Notes: a model not told the origin generated them from the sequence alone. A stretch of DNA of 52,988 nucleotides from JBKQHQ01 sp052148715 (GCA_052148715.1 JBKQHQ010000102.1:1-52988), one strand, 5' to 3'. Positions 1-8,175 are shown, numbered from the stretch's first letter. Numbers and translations are program-made.

Positions 1-24
1 CCTCTCCCCGCAAGCGGGGAGAGG
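1..24. terminator. Perfect hairpin at the left edge (terminator-like)
   Basis: An 11-bp arm (CCTCTCCCCGC) and its exact complement flank a two-base AA. No T run follows on the plus strand. It could be the terminator of a gene left of the window or a dispersed palindromic repeat; a related CCTCTCCC/GGGAGAGG hairpin occurs at 21047-21087. Confidence 0.45.
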
Positions 25-85
25 TGTGGTGTCGGTCCATCAAATTCACCGGAGCACGCTTTTAGTCGCAGGCGGAGGAACGAAT

Positions 86-181
86 ATGAATTCGATTGAG
101 CCGATTCTGCTGGAGAATGAATTTCAACGCGAGGAAACCGCTGTCGCGACGATGAACGTACGCATCAGGAGGAGAGGATGA
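86..181 (+). CDS. Possible 31-residue upstream ORF coupled to the aldolase gene
   Basis: An ATG at 86 follows a good Shine-Dalgarno sequence (GGAGGA, about 6-7 bases upstream) and opens a 31-codon frame starting MNSIEPILLENEFQREE. Its stop codon overlaps the next start in an ATGA arrangement at 178-181, the usual signature of translational coupling. I recognise no family. It may be a small protein, a leader peptide, or a chance ORF in the 5' leader. The good ribosome site and exact overlap argue for translation; the lack of a known homologue argues for caution. Confidence 0.35.
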   Translation: MNSIEPILLENEFQREETAVATMNVRIRRRG

Positions 182-984
182 AGCGAATTCTTGCACTCGC
201 GACGCTTGCGGCACTGCTCGTGGCCGGGCGACTGCCGGCGGCGGCGCAGACGGCGCCGTCGTCGGGCGGTCCGGTCGACGCTGCCGCCATCGAGGACCTG
301 GTGACGGCCAACCGCATCCTCGCCGAGCGCGGCATCATCGACGCCTACGGTCATGTCAGCATCCGGCATCCGGGGAATCCGAACCGCTACATGATGGCGC
401 GCGCGGTGGCGCCGGCGCTCGTGACCGCCGACGACATCATGGAATTCGATCTCGATTCCAACCCGGTCGACCAGCGCGGGCGACCGATGTTCGTCGAGCG
501 CTTCATCCACGGCGAAGTCTACAAGGCGCGGCCCGACGTGAACGGGGTGGTGCATACCCATTCCATGGGCGTGATCCCGTTCTCAGTTACGCAGACACCG
601 CTCAGTCCGGTCATTCACACGGCGGCGTTCCTGTATGTGGGCGTGCCGGTGTGGGAGATCCGCGACGCCGGCGGCGCGACCGACATGCTGGTGAGCAACC
701 CGAAGCTCGGCCAGGCGCTCGCCGCCACGCTCGGCGCCAAGCCGGTCGCGCTGATGCGCGGACACGGCAACGTGGTGGTCGGGGCGGATGTGCGGATCGC
801 GGTGGCGCGCGCCGTTTACACCGACGAGAACGCGCGCATGCAAGCGGTCGCGCTGTCGCTCGGCGGGCCGGTCAAGTACATCTCGGCCGAGGAGGGCGCG
901 CAGATCGAGAAGAAGGATCAGGGCCGCGCCCGCGCCTGGGAGCTGTGGAAGGCGCTGGCGATGATGAAGGCCGGCGCGCGTTGA
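178..984 (+). CDS. Class II aldolase/adducin-family protein with signal peptide
   Basis: This 268-residue protein has an export signal (MKRILALATLAALLVAG, probably cut near AAAQ at residue 24), then a class II aldolase/adducin fold. The metal site of the fuculose-phosphate aldolase family is visible: Glu107 in ERFIH, the HxH pair His126/His128 in VVHTHS, and His196 in RGHG. Known family members are cytoplasmic zinc lyases acting on sugar phosphates, so a secreted version is odd and its substrate is unknown. The start at 178 is fixed by a strong AGGAGGAGAGG ribosome site. The tiny ORF at 86-181 overlaps this start. An adducin-like role without lyase activity is possible, but the intact metal ligands favour an enzyme. 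Confidence 0.85.
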   Translation: MKRILALATLAALLVAGRLPAAAQTAPSSGGPVDAAAIEDLVTANRILAERGIIDAYGHVSIRHPGNPNRYMMARAVAPALVTADDIMEFDLDSNPVDQRGRPMFVERFIHGEVYKARPDVNGVVHTHSMGVIPFSVTQTPLSPVIHTAAFLYVGVPVWEIRDAGGATDMLVSNPKLGQALAATLGAKPVALMRGHGNVVVGADVRIAVARAVYTDENARMQAVALSLGGPVKYISAEEGAQIEKKDQGRARAWELWKALAMMKAGAR

Positions 985-1038
985 GGGCGCAGCTCAAAGC
1001 CCGGCCCGGCAGAGGTCGCCGAGCCGGCGGTCGATCCC

Positions 1039-1188
1039 TCAACCCTTCTTGCCGTAGGGGTTTTGCCCCGGCTTGGTCTGCGATTGCCCGGCCGCAAAGG
1101 GTGATGGTGCGGGGCCACCCTTCTTCTTGCTCGCGTCCGCCTTCGGCTTCTTCTTTTCCTTGTTGCTCCGCATCTGACCCTTTGCCAT
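1039..1188 (-). CDS. Small lysine-rich conserved protein (49 aa)
   Basis: A minus-strand frame of 49 codons starts MAKGQMRSNKEKKKPKADAS and ends NPYGKKG. It is very basic at the N-terminal half and Gly/Pro/Gln-rich at the C-terminal half, with no membrane segment. Proteins of this type, beginning MAKGQxRSNKExKKPK, are widespread small hypotheticals in Hyphomicrobiales as I recall, which is why I call it. An AGGGTGA ribosome site lies about 8 bases before the ATG. Function is unknown; the charge suggests nucleic-acid or ribosome binding, but nothing shows it directly. It stands alone between the aldolase and araC-type genes. Confidence 0.72.
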   Translation of the reverse strand: MAKGQMRSNKEKKKPKADASKKKGGPAPSPFAAGQSQTKPGQNPYGKKG

Positions 1189-1298
1189 GACGATTCACCC
1201 TGCGTTGGCCCTGGTTGCAATGACCGGGCTTATAGCACCTGGGCGGACGACGGAAAACAGCGGACACGGCGGCTCCGACAGTGCGGGAGCACCTGCGT

Positions 1299-2264
1299 TC
1301 AGCGCGTCTTGCCCATCAGGGTCTCGGACGGCCGCTCGCCGAAGCAATCGCGATAGTCGCGGGCGAAATGCCCGAGACTGTAAAATCCGCAGGCCAGCGC
1401 AACGCCCGTCACGGAGGTCGTCGCATCCGCGGCCAGCAACATGGCGCGGGCACGCTCCAGCCGGATCTGCTTGACGAACGCCATCGGCGAGTAGCCGCGG
1501 CTCTCGCGAAAGTATTTGAAGATGCTGCGGACGCTGACGCCGGTCACGGCGGCCAGCGCCTCTACCGTGATCGGCCGATTCCAATTCGCCTCGATGTAAT
1601 CCTCAGCCAGGCGCACTTGCCGGGGCGCCACCCCCGCCGCCTTTCGTTCGAGCAGATGCGTGTGATTATGGCGGTTGCCGAACAGGAAGCAGACCATCAA
1701 GGCCTGTCCCAGCTCTACCAGCACCGACGGCTGCGGCGCGGAACCCGCGGCGTCGATTTCGCCGACGAGAAAAAACGCCATCCGCTGAAGACGCCGGACC
1801 TCCGGAAGGCAAAGCTCGGCGCTCGGGTGAAACTCGAGCGGGCGAATGGGCCGGGCTCCGAGCAAGGCCGCAAGCTTGCTCGTCAGCGCCTCGGCGTCGA
1901 TCCGCAACGCCAGTTGCTCGTAGTCTTCGGCGAATTTCATTTGCGCTTCTGAATTCAAAGGGACGATGCAGGAGCGCTCCGGGCTGACCGTCACGACGGT
2001 GCGGCCGAACGTCGTTTCAGAACTGCCCGTCATGCAGAACTGCTGCCGGAACCATGAGCCCTCCGGCCACAGCAACTCAACCGGAGCGTTGCAGCGGCAA
2101 TAGGACAAACCAAGGTTCGGCAATCGGAAATAATGTCCGCGGCCTTCGAATGGCCCGTCGGGGCGTAGGAGCTGGAACGAACGGGCTCCGTACACGCTCA
2201 CGAGCGCGTGGCGCATCTCCTCCGGATCATGGGTGTGGGCGACACAGAAATTGTCGAGCGGCAT
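1299..2264 (-). CDS. AraC-family transcriptional regulator
   Basis: This 321-residue protein has an N-terminal AraC-binding-like sensor domain (about residues 1-190) and a C-terminal pair of helix-turn-helix motifs (about 220-318). The second carries the family signature region ALACGFYSLGHFARDYRDCFGERPSE. Relatives of this type control catabolic genes in response to small molecules; no effector can be read here. I chose the ATG at 2264 (MPLDNFCVAHT) because GGAAACA precedes it; an in-frame ATG at 2345 would add 27 unremarkable residues. It is transcribed away from the globin chemoreceptor across a 345-bp gap and has no obvious target operon. Confidence 0.88.
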   Translation of the reverse strand: MPLDNFCVAHTHDPEEMRHALVSVYGARSFQLLRPDGPFEGRGHYFRLPNLGLSYCRCNAPVELLWPEGSWFRQQFCMTGSSETTFGRTVVTVSPERSCIVPLNSEAQMKFAEDYEQLALRIDAEALTSKLAALLGARPIRPLEFHPSAELCLPEVRRLQRMAFFLVGEIDAAGSAPQPSVLVELGQALMVCFLFGNRHNHTHLLERKAAGVAPRQVRLAEDYIEANWNRPITVEALAAVTGVSVRSIFKYFRESRGYSPMAFVKQIRLERARAMLLAADATTSVTGVALACGFYSLGHFARDYRDCFGERPSETLMGKTR

Positions 2265-2609
2265 TGTTTCCGGAGCGATTCGCACAACAACTGAATGACA
2301 ATAATTTACACGACCCACTGCATTGTGATGCGACGGAAAGTGCAAGAGTCATCCGAAACACGCAGCAGTACCTGATTTGCAAACAAGTATATTCGCTTTA
2401 CGAACGCTGGTTGCATTGCTGGAACCAACACTTTGTTTTCCCTCTCCGTGTAATTGAAGAGCACCCGAGAATCTTTGAAGGGCGGTGCGCCGGGAGTCGG
2501 CGGCTCACACGCTATCCGAGTGTTTCGCTACGAACCGTCGGATTCGTATAGGCGATCCAACAACAACCGAGCGAGCTTATTATCAGATACAATCCTGGAG
2601 ATCTTCGAG
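2265..2609. other. Divergent intergenic region, araC-type gene / globin MCP
   Basis: About 345 bp between two divergent genes, more A+T-rich than its surroundings (for example near 2376-2445). It must hold both promoters, but I could not fix -35/-10 pairs or a convincing operator. In-frame extensions of both genes run into it, but neither extension has protein-like composition. Confidence 0.4.
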
Positions 2610-3959
2610 ATGGCTAACGAAAGCACGATCCTGGCGCGTTTGGCATTCAACGCGATCGATCAGGAAACGATGGCGACGCTACGGGAGTCGAAGCCGTTTA
2701 TTCTAAGCGCGCTGCCGCCGATCCTCGACGGGTTTTACGATCACGTCGCGAAATTCAGGGAAACCTCGGCCTTCTTCAAGAGCCGCGAGCATATGATGCA
2801 TGCCAAGCAGATGCAGATCAGGCATTGGACCATCATTGCCGAAGGGCGTTTCGACGAGACCTACGAGACGTCCGTGACCAAGATCGGCGAGGTTCACAAC
2901 AAGCTCGGGCTGGAGCCGCGCTGGTACATCGGCGGGTACAACTATCTGGTGTCGCAGCTGGTCGCCGCGATCCCGCGGAAGCTGCCGACGCGTCGGTTCG
3001 ACCGTTCCGCGGCCGAGAAGAAGATCAAGCTGCAGTCGGCCATCGTCAAGGTGGCGCTTCTCGACATGGACTTCGCCATCGCGGTTTATCTCGAGGCGGG
3101 CAAGCGGGACCGCCATGCGACGCTCGAGCGATTGGCCAGCGACTTCGACAAGGCCGTCGGCGGCGTCGTCAATATCGTAGCATCGGCGGCAACCGAGCTG
3201 CAGACCGCGGCGCAGACGATGACGGCAGCCGCGGAGGAGACCGCCAGCCAGTCGAACGTGGTGGCGAGCGCGTCGGAGGAAGCGTCCAGCAATGTCCAGA
3301 CGGTTGCCTCGGCGGCGGAGGAACTGACGTCCTCGATCTCCGAGATCGGGCGGCAGGTCCAAGAATCCGTGAGCATCGCCGGCAAGGCGGTCCACGACGC
3401 CGATCAGACGGTGGAAAAGGTCCGCGATCTGGCGCAGGGGGCGCAGAAGATCGGCGAAGTCGTCGAGCTCATCAACAACATCGCCAGCCAGACCAATCTT
3501 CTCGCGCTCAATGCCACCATTGAGGCGGCCCGCGCCGGCGAGGCGGGTAAGGGGTTTGCGGTCGTCGCGCAGGAGGTGAAGTCGCTCGCCGAACAGACGG
3601 CGAAAGCAACCTCGGATATCGCCGCACAGGTCGGCAGTATCCAGAAGTCGACCACCGAGTCGGCGACCGCCATCGGCGGCATCACGGCGGTCATCAAGTC
3701 GATGAACGAGATCGCAACGACAATCGCGTCGGCCGTCGAAGAGCAGGGTGCCGCGACCAAAGAGATTGCCCGCAACGTCCAACAAGCGTCGCAGGGGACC
3801 AGCGAAGTCTCGTCCAACATCTCCGGCGTGACGCGCGCGGCGGGAGAAACCGGCGCGGCCGCCAGCCAGGTTCTAGCCTCGGCAACCGATCTCTCGCGCC
3901 AGGCCGAGCAGCTTCGCACCGAAGTCGATAAGTTCCTCGCTACCGTTCGGGCGGCGTGA
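2610..3959 (+). CDS. Globin-coupled soluble methyl-accepting chemotaxis protein
   Basis: This 449-residue protein joins an N-terminal protoglobin-type sensor (about 1-165) to a C-terminal MCP signalling domain (about 180-449) and has no transmembrane segment, so it should be a cytoplasmic HemAT-like receptor. The globin part carries the F-helix motif IGEVHNKLGLEPRWYIGGY; His96 is the likely proximal heme ligand. The MCP hairpin tip is intact (NLLALNATIEAARAGEAGKG, about residues 296-315). HemAT proteins bind oxygen and signal through CheA/CheW to the flagella. The start is set by GGAG at 2597-2600, nine bases before the ATG. It lies near fixLJ, so two heme oxygen sensors are close together. 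No che genes are in the window. Confidence 0.92.
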   Translation: MANESTILARLAFNAIDQETMATLRESKPFILSALPPILDGFYDHVAKFRETSAFFKSREHMMHAKQMQIRHWTIIAEGRFDETYETSVTKIGEVHNKLGLEPRWYIGGYNYLVSQLVAAIPRKLPTRRFDRSAAEKKIKLQSAIVKVALLDMDFAIAVYLEAGKRDRHATLERLASDFDKAVGGVVNIVASAATELQTAAQTMTAAAEETASQSNVVASASEEASSNVQTVASAAEELTSSISEIGRQVQESVSIAGKAVHDADQTVEKVRDLAQGAQKIGEVVELINNIASQTNLLALNATIEAARAGEAGKGFAVVAQEVKSLAEQTAKATSDIAAQVGSIQKSTTESATAIGGITAVIKSMNEIATTIASAVEEQGAATKEIARNVQQASQGTSEVSSNISGVTRAAGETGAAASQVLASATDLSRQAEQLRTEVDKFLATVRAA

Positions 3960-3973
3960 CGCCATTAGCTTGG

Positions 3974-4005
3974 GCAGGTCCCGTTCCACCGGAAAGGGGA
4001 CCTGC
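3974..4005 (+). terminator. Hairpin after the globin MCP gene
   Basis: A perfect 9-bp stem (GCAGGTCCC / GGGACCTGC) with a 14-base loop begins 14 bases after the MCP stop codon. There is no T run, so Rho-independent action is uncertain, but the position fits a transcription end. Confidence 0.5.
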
Positions 4006-4049
4006 CGCTTGGGCAGGAAACCGCTGCGCACTGACTCAAGAGGGATCGC

Positions 4050-4310
4050 GTGTCTAATATCGTCAAATTCCCTGGCGGCCAAAGTCGTCCAGTGGGCATT
4101 GCCGCGGCGGAACAGGACTCCGGTGACGGCATTGCGTCGCCCGAATTCGTGCTGTCAGCCGACGTCACCGTCTCGCTGTCAAATATCGCCGAGCAATTGA
4201 GGCGGATTATCGAAGTGCAGGCTCGGATTCTGGGCCGCTTCGATGCGTGTCCAGCGCGCAACGCCGCCGAGGCCTTGGTGTCAGAGGCAAGGCACCGATT
4301 GAATTCATGA
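4050..4310 (+). CDS. Small conserved hypothetical protein (86 aa, GTG start)
   Basis: The frame opens with GTG at 4050 behind an AAGAGGG ribosome site and encodes 86 residues starting MSNIVKFPGGQ. The opening MSNIVKFP is typical of small alphaproteobacterial hypotheticals; the middle (about 40-65, SLSNIAEQLRRIIEVQARIL) should form an amphipathic helix. There is no signal peptide, membrane segment or cysteine motif. It lies between the globin MCP and the fixLJ group, separated from the MCP by a hairpin, and converges with the next small gene. Function is unknown. Confidence 0.65.
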   Translation: MSNIVKFPGGQSRPVGIAAAEQDSGDGIASPEFVLSADVTVSLSNIAEQLRRIIEVQARILGRFDACPARNAAEALVSEARHRLNS

Positions 4311-4338
4311 AGCCCAATCTGCGACAGCTAGGGCTTCA

Positions 4339-4527
4339 TCACTCCGCCCGTTGGTCCCATTTCCGCCAATGCGAAGGGTGGACGTCGACGCGTTCCTTGG
4401 TTTGCGCGTTGATCCATCCGTCAAGCGCGCGACGGCACGGAAACACCAGGGCATGCGGGCCGTCGCTCTCGACGACGGCGAGCTCAAGATCACGGCCATA
4501 TGGCGCGGTGGATATGGGTTGCCACAT
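4339..4527 (-). CDS. Small conserved protein, probably FNR/FixK-regulated (62 aa)
   Basis: A 62-residue protein beginning MWQPISTAPYGRDLELAV and containing HALVFPCRR and VDVHPSHWRKW. This tryptophan-containing layout (WQPI.TAP..RDL..AV...HALVFPCRR) matches a small hypothetical family I recall from Bradyrhizobium relatives. No domain of known function is visible. There is no convincing Shine-Dalgarno sequence before the ATG. A near-perfect FNR/FixK box is centred about 41 bases upstream, with CAAAAT where a -10 box would lie, so transcription may start at or very near the ATG. It sits just downstream of fixJ in the same orientation, which fits low-oxygen control. Confidence 0.7.
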   Translation of the reverse strand: MWQPISTAPYGRDLELAVVESDGPHALVFPCRRALDGWINAQTKERVDVHPSHWRKWDQRAE

Positions 4528-4561
4528 AAAAACATTTTGGGCCGCCCGAATAGCTGCTACC

Positions 4562-4575
4562 TTGATCTAGATCAC
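4562..4575 (-). promoter_or_regulatory. FNR/FixK-type binding site
   Basis: TTGATCTAGATCAC (plus strand) matches the TTGAT-N4-ATCAA consensus of FNR/FixK proteins at 9 of 10 fixed positions. Its centre is 41.5 bases from the ATG at 4527, and CAAAAT at 4534-4539 occupies the expected -10 position of a class II site. The only gene placed to use it is the 62-residue ORF on the minus strand; fixJ ends on the other side. The assignment is by sequence match only. Confidence 0.6.
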
Positions 4576-4663
4576 ATGACCACCGCGGCGGCCGCCGCGA
4601 CCTCGGCTGGGACGGCTTGGCCGCCATCCGCGGCCGCCGGACATTCCGGCCGGGGCGGGCCGT

Positions 4664-5272
4664 TCAAGGTGCGACGAGCAGCGCCATGCGCACAAGATGC
4701 GAGAGATTTTTCGCCTGCATCTTGGTCATGACATTGGCGCGGTAGATTTCTACCGTTCTCGGGCTGATCCCGAGGTCATAGGCAATAATTTTGTTCGGCT
4801 GGCCGGCGACGAGACCGTCCAAAACCTGCCGTTCGCGGGCCGACAGGGTCGCCAATCTTTCCTCAATCTCCGCTCTTTCAGCATCTCGCTTGACGTTCGT
4901 CGCTTGCGCGGTCGAGGCAAATCGCACCGCCCCGAGCAAGGCGTCCGCCTCATACGGCTTCTCGATAAAATCGATAGCCCCCAATTTCATGGCCTCGACT
5001 GCCAGCGGAACATCGCCGTGGCCGGTGATCACGATGACCGGCCAGCCTATCTCATTGTTCCTGAGCCGACGCAGCAGCTCGAGCCCGTCGATGTCCGGCA
5101 TTCGTACATCGGTGATCACGCAACCGGCCTGCAGGGACGGGATGGCTTCCAGGAAAGCCTGCGCGGACGCGTAGCCGCGGACCGAAAAATCGGAAGCGCC
5201 GAGCAGGAACGTGAGCGCGTCACGGGCGGCGTCATCATCGTCGATCACGTAGACGGCGGGATTACTCGTCAT
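4664..5272 (-). CDS. fixJ: FixJ-type response regulator
   Basis: This 202-residue protein has a receiver domain (about 1-120) with acidic pocket DDDD at 11-14, phospho-acceptor Asp55 in ITDVRMPDIDG, and the conserved lysine in IDFIEKPY. A LuxR/FixJ DNA-binding domain follows (about 138-200, LSARERQVLDGLVAGQPNKI, then SPRTVEIYRANVM). FixJ, phosphorylated by FixL at low oxygen, activates fixK and microaerobic genes. The ATG at 5272 lies inside the 3' end of fixL, an 11-base overlap that implies translational coupling. fixK itself is not in the window. Confidence 0.93.
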   Translation of the reverse strand: MTSNPAVYVIDDDDAARDALTFLLGASDFSVRGYASAQAFLEAIPSLQAGCVITDVRMPDIDGLELLRRLRNNEIGWPVIVITGHGDVPLAVEAMKLGAIDFIEKPYEADALLGAVRFASTAQATNVKRDAERAEIEERLATLSARERQVLDGLVAGQPNKIIAYDLGISPRTVEIYRANVMTKMQAKNLSHLVRMALLVAP

Positions 5273-6938
5273 CACCGAACTCCTCCGCCACGACCCGGCG
5301 AAGCGTGAAGCGGAAAATCGTTCCGCCACCCGGATTGGGCTCGACCGTGATCTGCCCGCCATGCGACTCGATGATGGTGCGCGAGATCGACAAGCCGATC
5401 CCCATTCCCTGACGCTTCGTTGTGACAAAAGGTTGGAAGAGTTGCGCCCCCATGTCCGGCGAGACGCCGCATCCGGTATCCGCGATGTTGACCGCGACCA
5501 TGTCATCCGCAGCAGGCGCCGTGGTCACGTTCAGCTCTCGGCGCTCGGACGTCTGCATGGCCTCGAGCGCGTTGCGCAGCAGATTGAGCAAGACTTGCTG
5601 CACTTGCACCTTATCGACCAGAACGAGGTCGATCGACGGATCAAGCTGCAGATTGACCCGAACCGTTTGCTCCCGCGCGGCGACCAGCGCGAGCGCGCTC
5701 GCTTCCTCGATCATCTTCTTGACGCTCTCGATCCGCTTTTCCGTCTCGCCGCGCGCCACGAAATCGCGCAGCCGTTGAATCACCTGGCCGGCGCGCAGCG
5801 CCTGATCGGACGCCTTGTCCATCGCCTCGATGACCACCGCGGAGCGCTCGTCCGCGCTATTCTGCAGCAGCCGCCTGGAACCTTGGAGGTAGTTTGCTAT
5901 AGCCGATAGCGGCTGGTTGAGCTCGTGGGCCAGAGCCGAAGCCATCTCCCCCATGGTGCTGAGCCGCGAGATGTGCAGCAGTTCGGCCTGCACCTCGTGC
6001 AGCCGCTGCTCGTGCTCCTGCCGCTCGGTCAGGTCACGGACAAATCCGGTGAATTGCCGCTTGCCCTCGAGCAGGACCTCGCCGACCGAAAGCTCCATGG
6101 GGAACGTGCTGCCGTTCTTCCGTTGCCCGACGACGACACGTCCCACGCCAATGATGCGCCGCTCGCCGGTTTGCAAGTAACGAGCCAGATAGCCGTCGTG
6201 CTCCAGATGATAGGGAGCGGGCATCAGCATGCTGACGTTCCGCCCCTGCACCTCCTCGGGCCGGAAGCCGAAGAGGCGCTCGGCCGCCGCGCTGAAGGAT
6301 TGGATCAGCCCCTGCTCGTCGATGACCACCATGGCGTCGGGAACCGTCGCCAGAATCGATCGCAGATGCGCTTCTCGGCTGTTCAGCTCGTCCACGAGAA
6401 GGCGGAATCGCGCCTCACCCGCCCGCAGAGCCTCCTGGCTTCTAGCCAGCTCTTCATTGGCGGTGCGAAGCTCGCCGATGATCCGCTGCTGCTCTTGGGC
6501 CGACAAGTCGTGTTCGGCCCCTTCGCTCTTCAGCCGCACGACCTCGGTCACGTCCTCGACGCGATGGATGATCCATTCCACCTCACCCGCCTGGTCCAAC
6601 AGCGGCGTGTTCAATGGGCTCCAGTACTTTTCCTCAAAACTTCCGTCCGTCCGCCGCACGTCATATTTTTGCACGGCCATCGCATCGGGTCTTCGCAGCC
6701 GCAAGACCCGGTTCAACGAGGCCCGAAGGTTGCTGACGCCATCGGCCCCCGGGTCGTCGGGGTTGTCGGGAAAGACCTCGAACAGGTGCCGCCCGATGAT
6801 CTCCTGCCGCGCCGTTAGGGTTGCGCGCAGATAGGCATCGCTGGCTTCGGCAATGACGAGGTCGGGCTTCAGCACCAGGTAAAGGCTTGGCACGGCCTGA
6901 AAAAGCGCACGAAAATCCGGGACGAGGGAAACGTCCAT
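5262..6938 (-). CDS. fixL: FixL-type heme PAS oxygen-sensing histidine kinase
   Basis: This 558-residue soluble kinase has a first PAS domain (about 8-135), a linker coil, a second PAS domain (about 188-305), a HisKA domain with His338 in ALAHELNQPLSAIANY, and a HATPase domain (N box LLNLLRNALEAM, G boxes DTGCGVSP and GMGIGLSISR). In the second PAS domain His247 (LEHDGYLARY) and Arg267 (IIGVGR) align with the heme ligand His200 and the oxygen-contacting Arg220 of Bradyrhizobium FixL, so heme binding is likely. Oxygen bound to heme shuts off the kinase. The ATG at 6938 follows AGGGGAAAG; a longer frame to 6986 is less likely. It overlaps fixJ by 11 bases. Confidence 0.93.
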   Translation of the reverse strand: MDVSLVPDFRALFQAVPSLYLVLKPDLVIAEASDAYLRATLTARQEIIGRHLFEVFPDNPDDPGADGVSNLRASLNRVLRLRRPDAMAVQKYDVRRTDGSFEEKYWSPLNTPLLDQAGEVEWIIHRVEDVTEVVRLKSEGAEHDLSAQEQQRIIGELRTANEELARSQEALRAGEARFRLLVDELNSREAHLRSILATVPDAMVVIDEQGLIQSFSAAAERLFGFRPEEVQGRNVSMLMPAPYHLEHDGYLARYLQTGERRIIGVGRVVVGQRKNGSTFPMELSVGEVLLEGKRQFTGFVRDLTERQEHEQRLHEVQAELLHISRLSTMGEMASALAHELNQPLSAIANYLQGSRRLLQNSADERSAVVIEAMDKASDQALRAGQVIQRLRDFVARGETEKRIESVKKMIEEASALALVAAREQTVRVNLQLDPSIDLVLVDKVQVQQVLLNLLRNALEAMQTSERRELNVTTAPAADDMVAVNIADTGCGVSPDMGAQLFQPFVTTKRQGMGIGLSISRTIIESHGGQITVEPNPGGGTIFRFTLRRVVAEEFGDDE

Positions 6939-7237
6939 ATTCTTTCCCCTGCAGACAATGCCCCGGTCGCCCCGCGGTATTGTCATCTACCGTACAATTG
7001 TAACCCAAATCCGCGCCGACTTCGAGACGGTTCAGGCATTCCGCGTTGAGGGTCCGGCCGGGTTGCTGTCCTCTAAACCTTCGATTGATCGTTCGCAAAT
7101 AGGCAACATTCGACTTGCGTGGCCAAGCCGGGAGCCGGCCTTCGCGGACACCACGCGCCGGCCGGCCTATTCGGCCATATTCGCTCCCTATAGCCCATCG
7201 GCCTTTTGCAGCACCGTCGAGCGACGAGGCCAACGTC
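6939..7237. other. Divergent intergenic region, fixLJ / membrane protein gene
   Basis: A 299-bp gap that must carry the fixLJ promoter and that of the gene at 7238. I see no TTGA-N6-TCAA (FixK) site here, so autoregulation of fixLJ through FixK is not supported. Confidence 0.4.
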
Positions 7238-8137
7238 ATGGAATTCTACGACTCGATCACCGAGCTGGGACGGAACTTTTTGCAATGGCTGCTCTCCTGG
7301 CTCGGGCCTGTCACGCCCACCAAGGCCCTGCTCATCGCTATGACATCGGCGGCGATCGTTCGGGTCGCGGCCAATGCGGGCAGTGCCGGCTTTCTGTTCT
7401 ACGCAAAATATTGGCTCGCATGGTTCTTTCACCAGCGCGCGGACAATCGCAACCGCATCAGCTTCACCTGCATGGCGGTCATCGACGGCGAGCTGCATCT
7501 CGTCGCCCCCGAAAAGGATTTCTCGCTGCTCGAAGTCTTTGACGATAGCTTCCTCGCGCATCAAGTGCGGCGCTCGGCCAATACGGTCTCGCTGGAGAAT
7601 CCGTTGCCGAGCTTCCGCGGCGATCCGGCCGCGAAGCTCGAGGAGAAGCTCTCCTGGCTTGCCAACTCATGGCCCGGGCATCAGGTCCAGCGCTTTGGAC
7701 GGATGTGCCAAGGGGTTTTGACGCGGGGCGCGTTCCTGACCAATGGCGGCATCGAGCGCAGCGCCTACGAGGCGCCCAGCGTCCGCGACGACGTTTACAC
7801 GCATCTCATCAAGAAGATGAGTGCGCTTGCCAACGGCTCGCACGCCTTCGACGTCGGCCGCATCCCGATGGACGTCTATAAGTATCGGATCATTCTGACC
7901 TGCGATCTCATCCGCGGTCGCAGCCTGCACTTCCGCTGCATGTCGATCTGGGAAGATTCTTTGAACGACATGCCGGCCACGCTCAGGGTGCCGCACCCGG
8001 CCCTGGCGCACTTTGCCAACTACTTCCACACGGCGCTGCACATCGCCGAGCAGCACCGGATCAACAATCAGCGCTTCAAGACATTTTTGGTCTATCGGCC
8101 CAAGGGCTTGGGCATCGCCAGCGCCGCCGCCGCTTGA
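7238..8137 (+). CDS. Unknown protein with N-terminal membrane segment(s)
   Basis: This 299-residue protein begins MEFYDSITELGRNFLQWLLSW. One or two hydrophobic segments lie in about the first 70 residues, and the rest is a soluble domain with no motif I recognise. Aromatic-rich stretches such as HFRCMSIWEDSLND and HFANYFHTALHIAEQHRINNQRFKTF suggest a folded domain on one face of the inner membrane. The ATG at 7238 follows GAGG with 8-base spacing. The macro-domain gene starts 38 bases downstream, so the two may be co-transcribed. Function is unknown. Confidence 0.7.
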   Translation: MEFYDSITELGRNFLQWLLSWLGPVTPTKALLIAMTSAAIVRVAANAGSAGFLFYAKYWLAWFFHQRADNRNRISFTCMAVIDGELHLVAPEKDFSLLEVFDDSFLAHQVRRSANTVSLENPLPSFRGDPAAKLEEKLSWLANSWPGHQVQRFGRMCQGVLTRGAFLTNGGIERSAYEAPSVRDDVYTHLIKKMSALANGSHAFDVGRIPMDVYKYRIILTCDLIRGRSLHFRCMSIWEDSLNDMPATLRVPHPALAHFANYFHTALHIAEQHRINNQRFKTFLVYRPKGLGIASAAAA

Positions 8138-8175
8138 CCGGCTGTTGTCCGCCCCGTCGTCTGCTAAAGTAGGCT

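Noticed and set aside
2703..3785. A 360-codon minus-strand frame opposite the globin MCP
   Set aside because: It is fully antisense to a clear MCP, has Arg/Gly/Asp-biased composition and no domain; a high-GC shadow.
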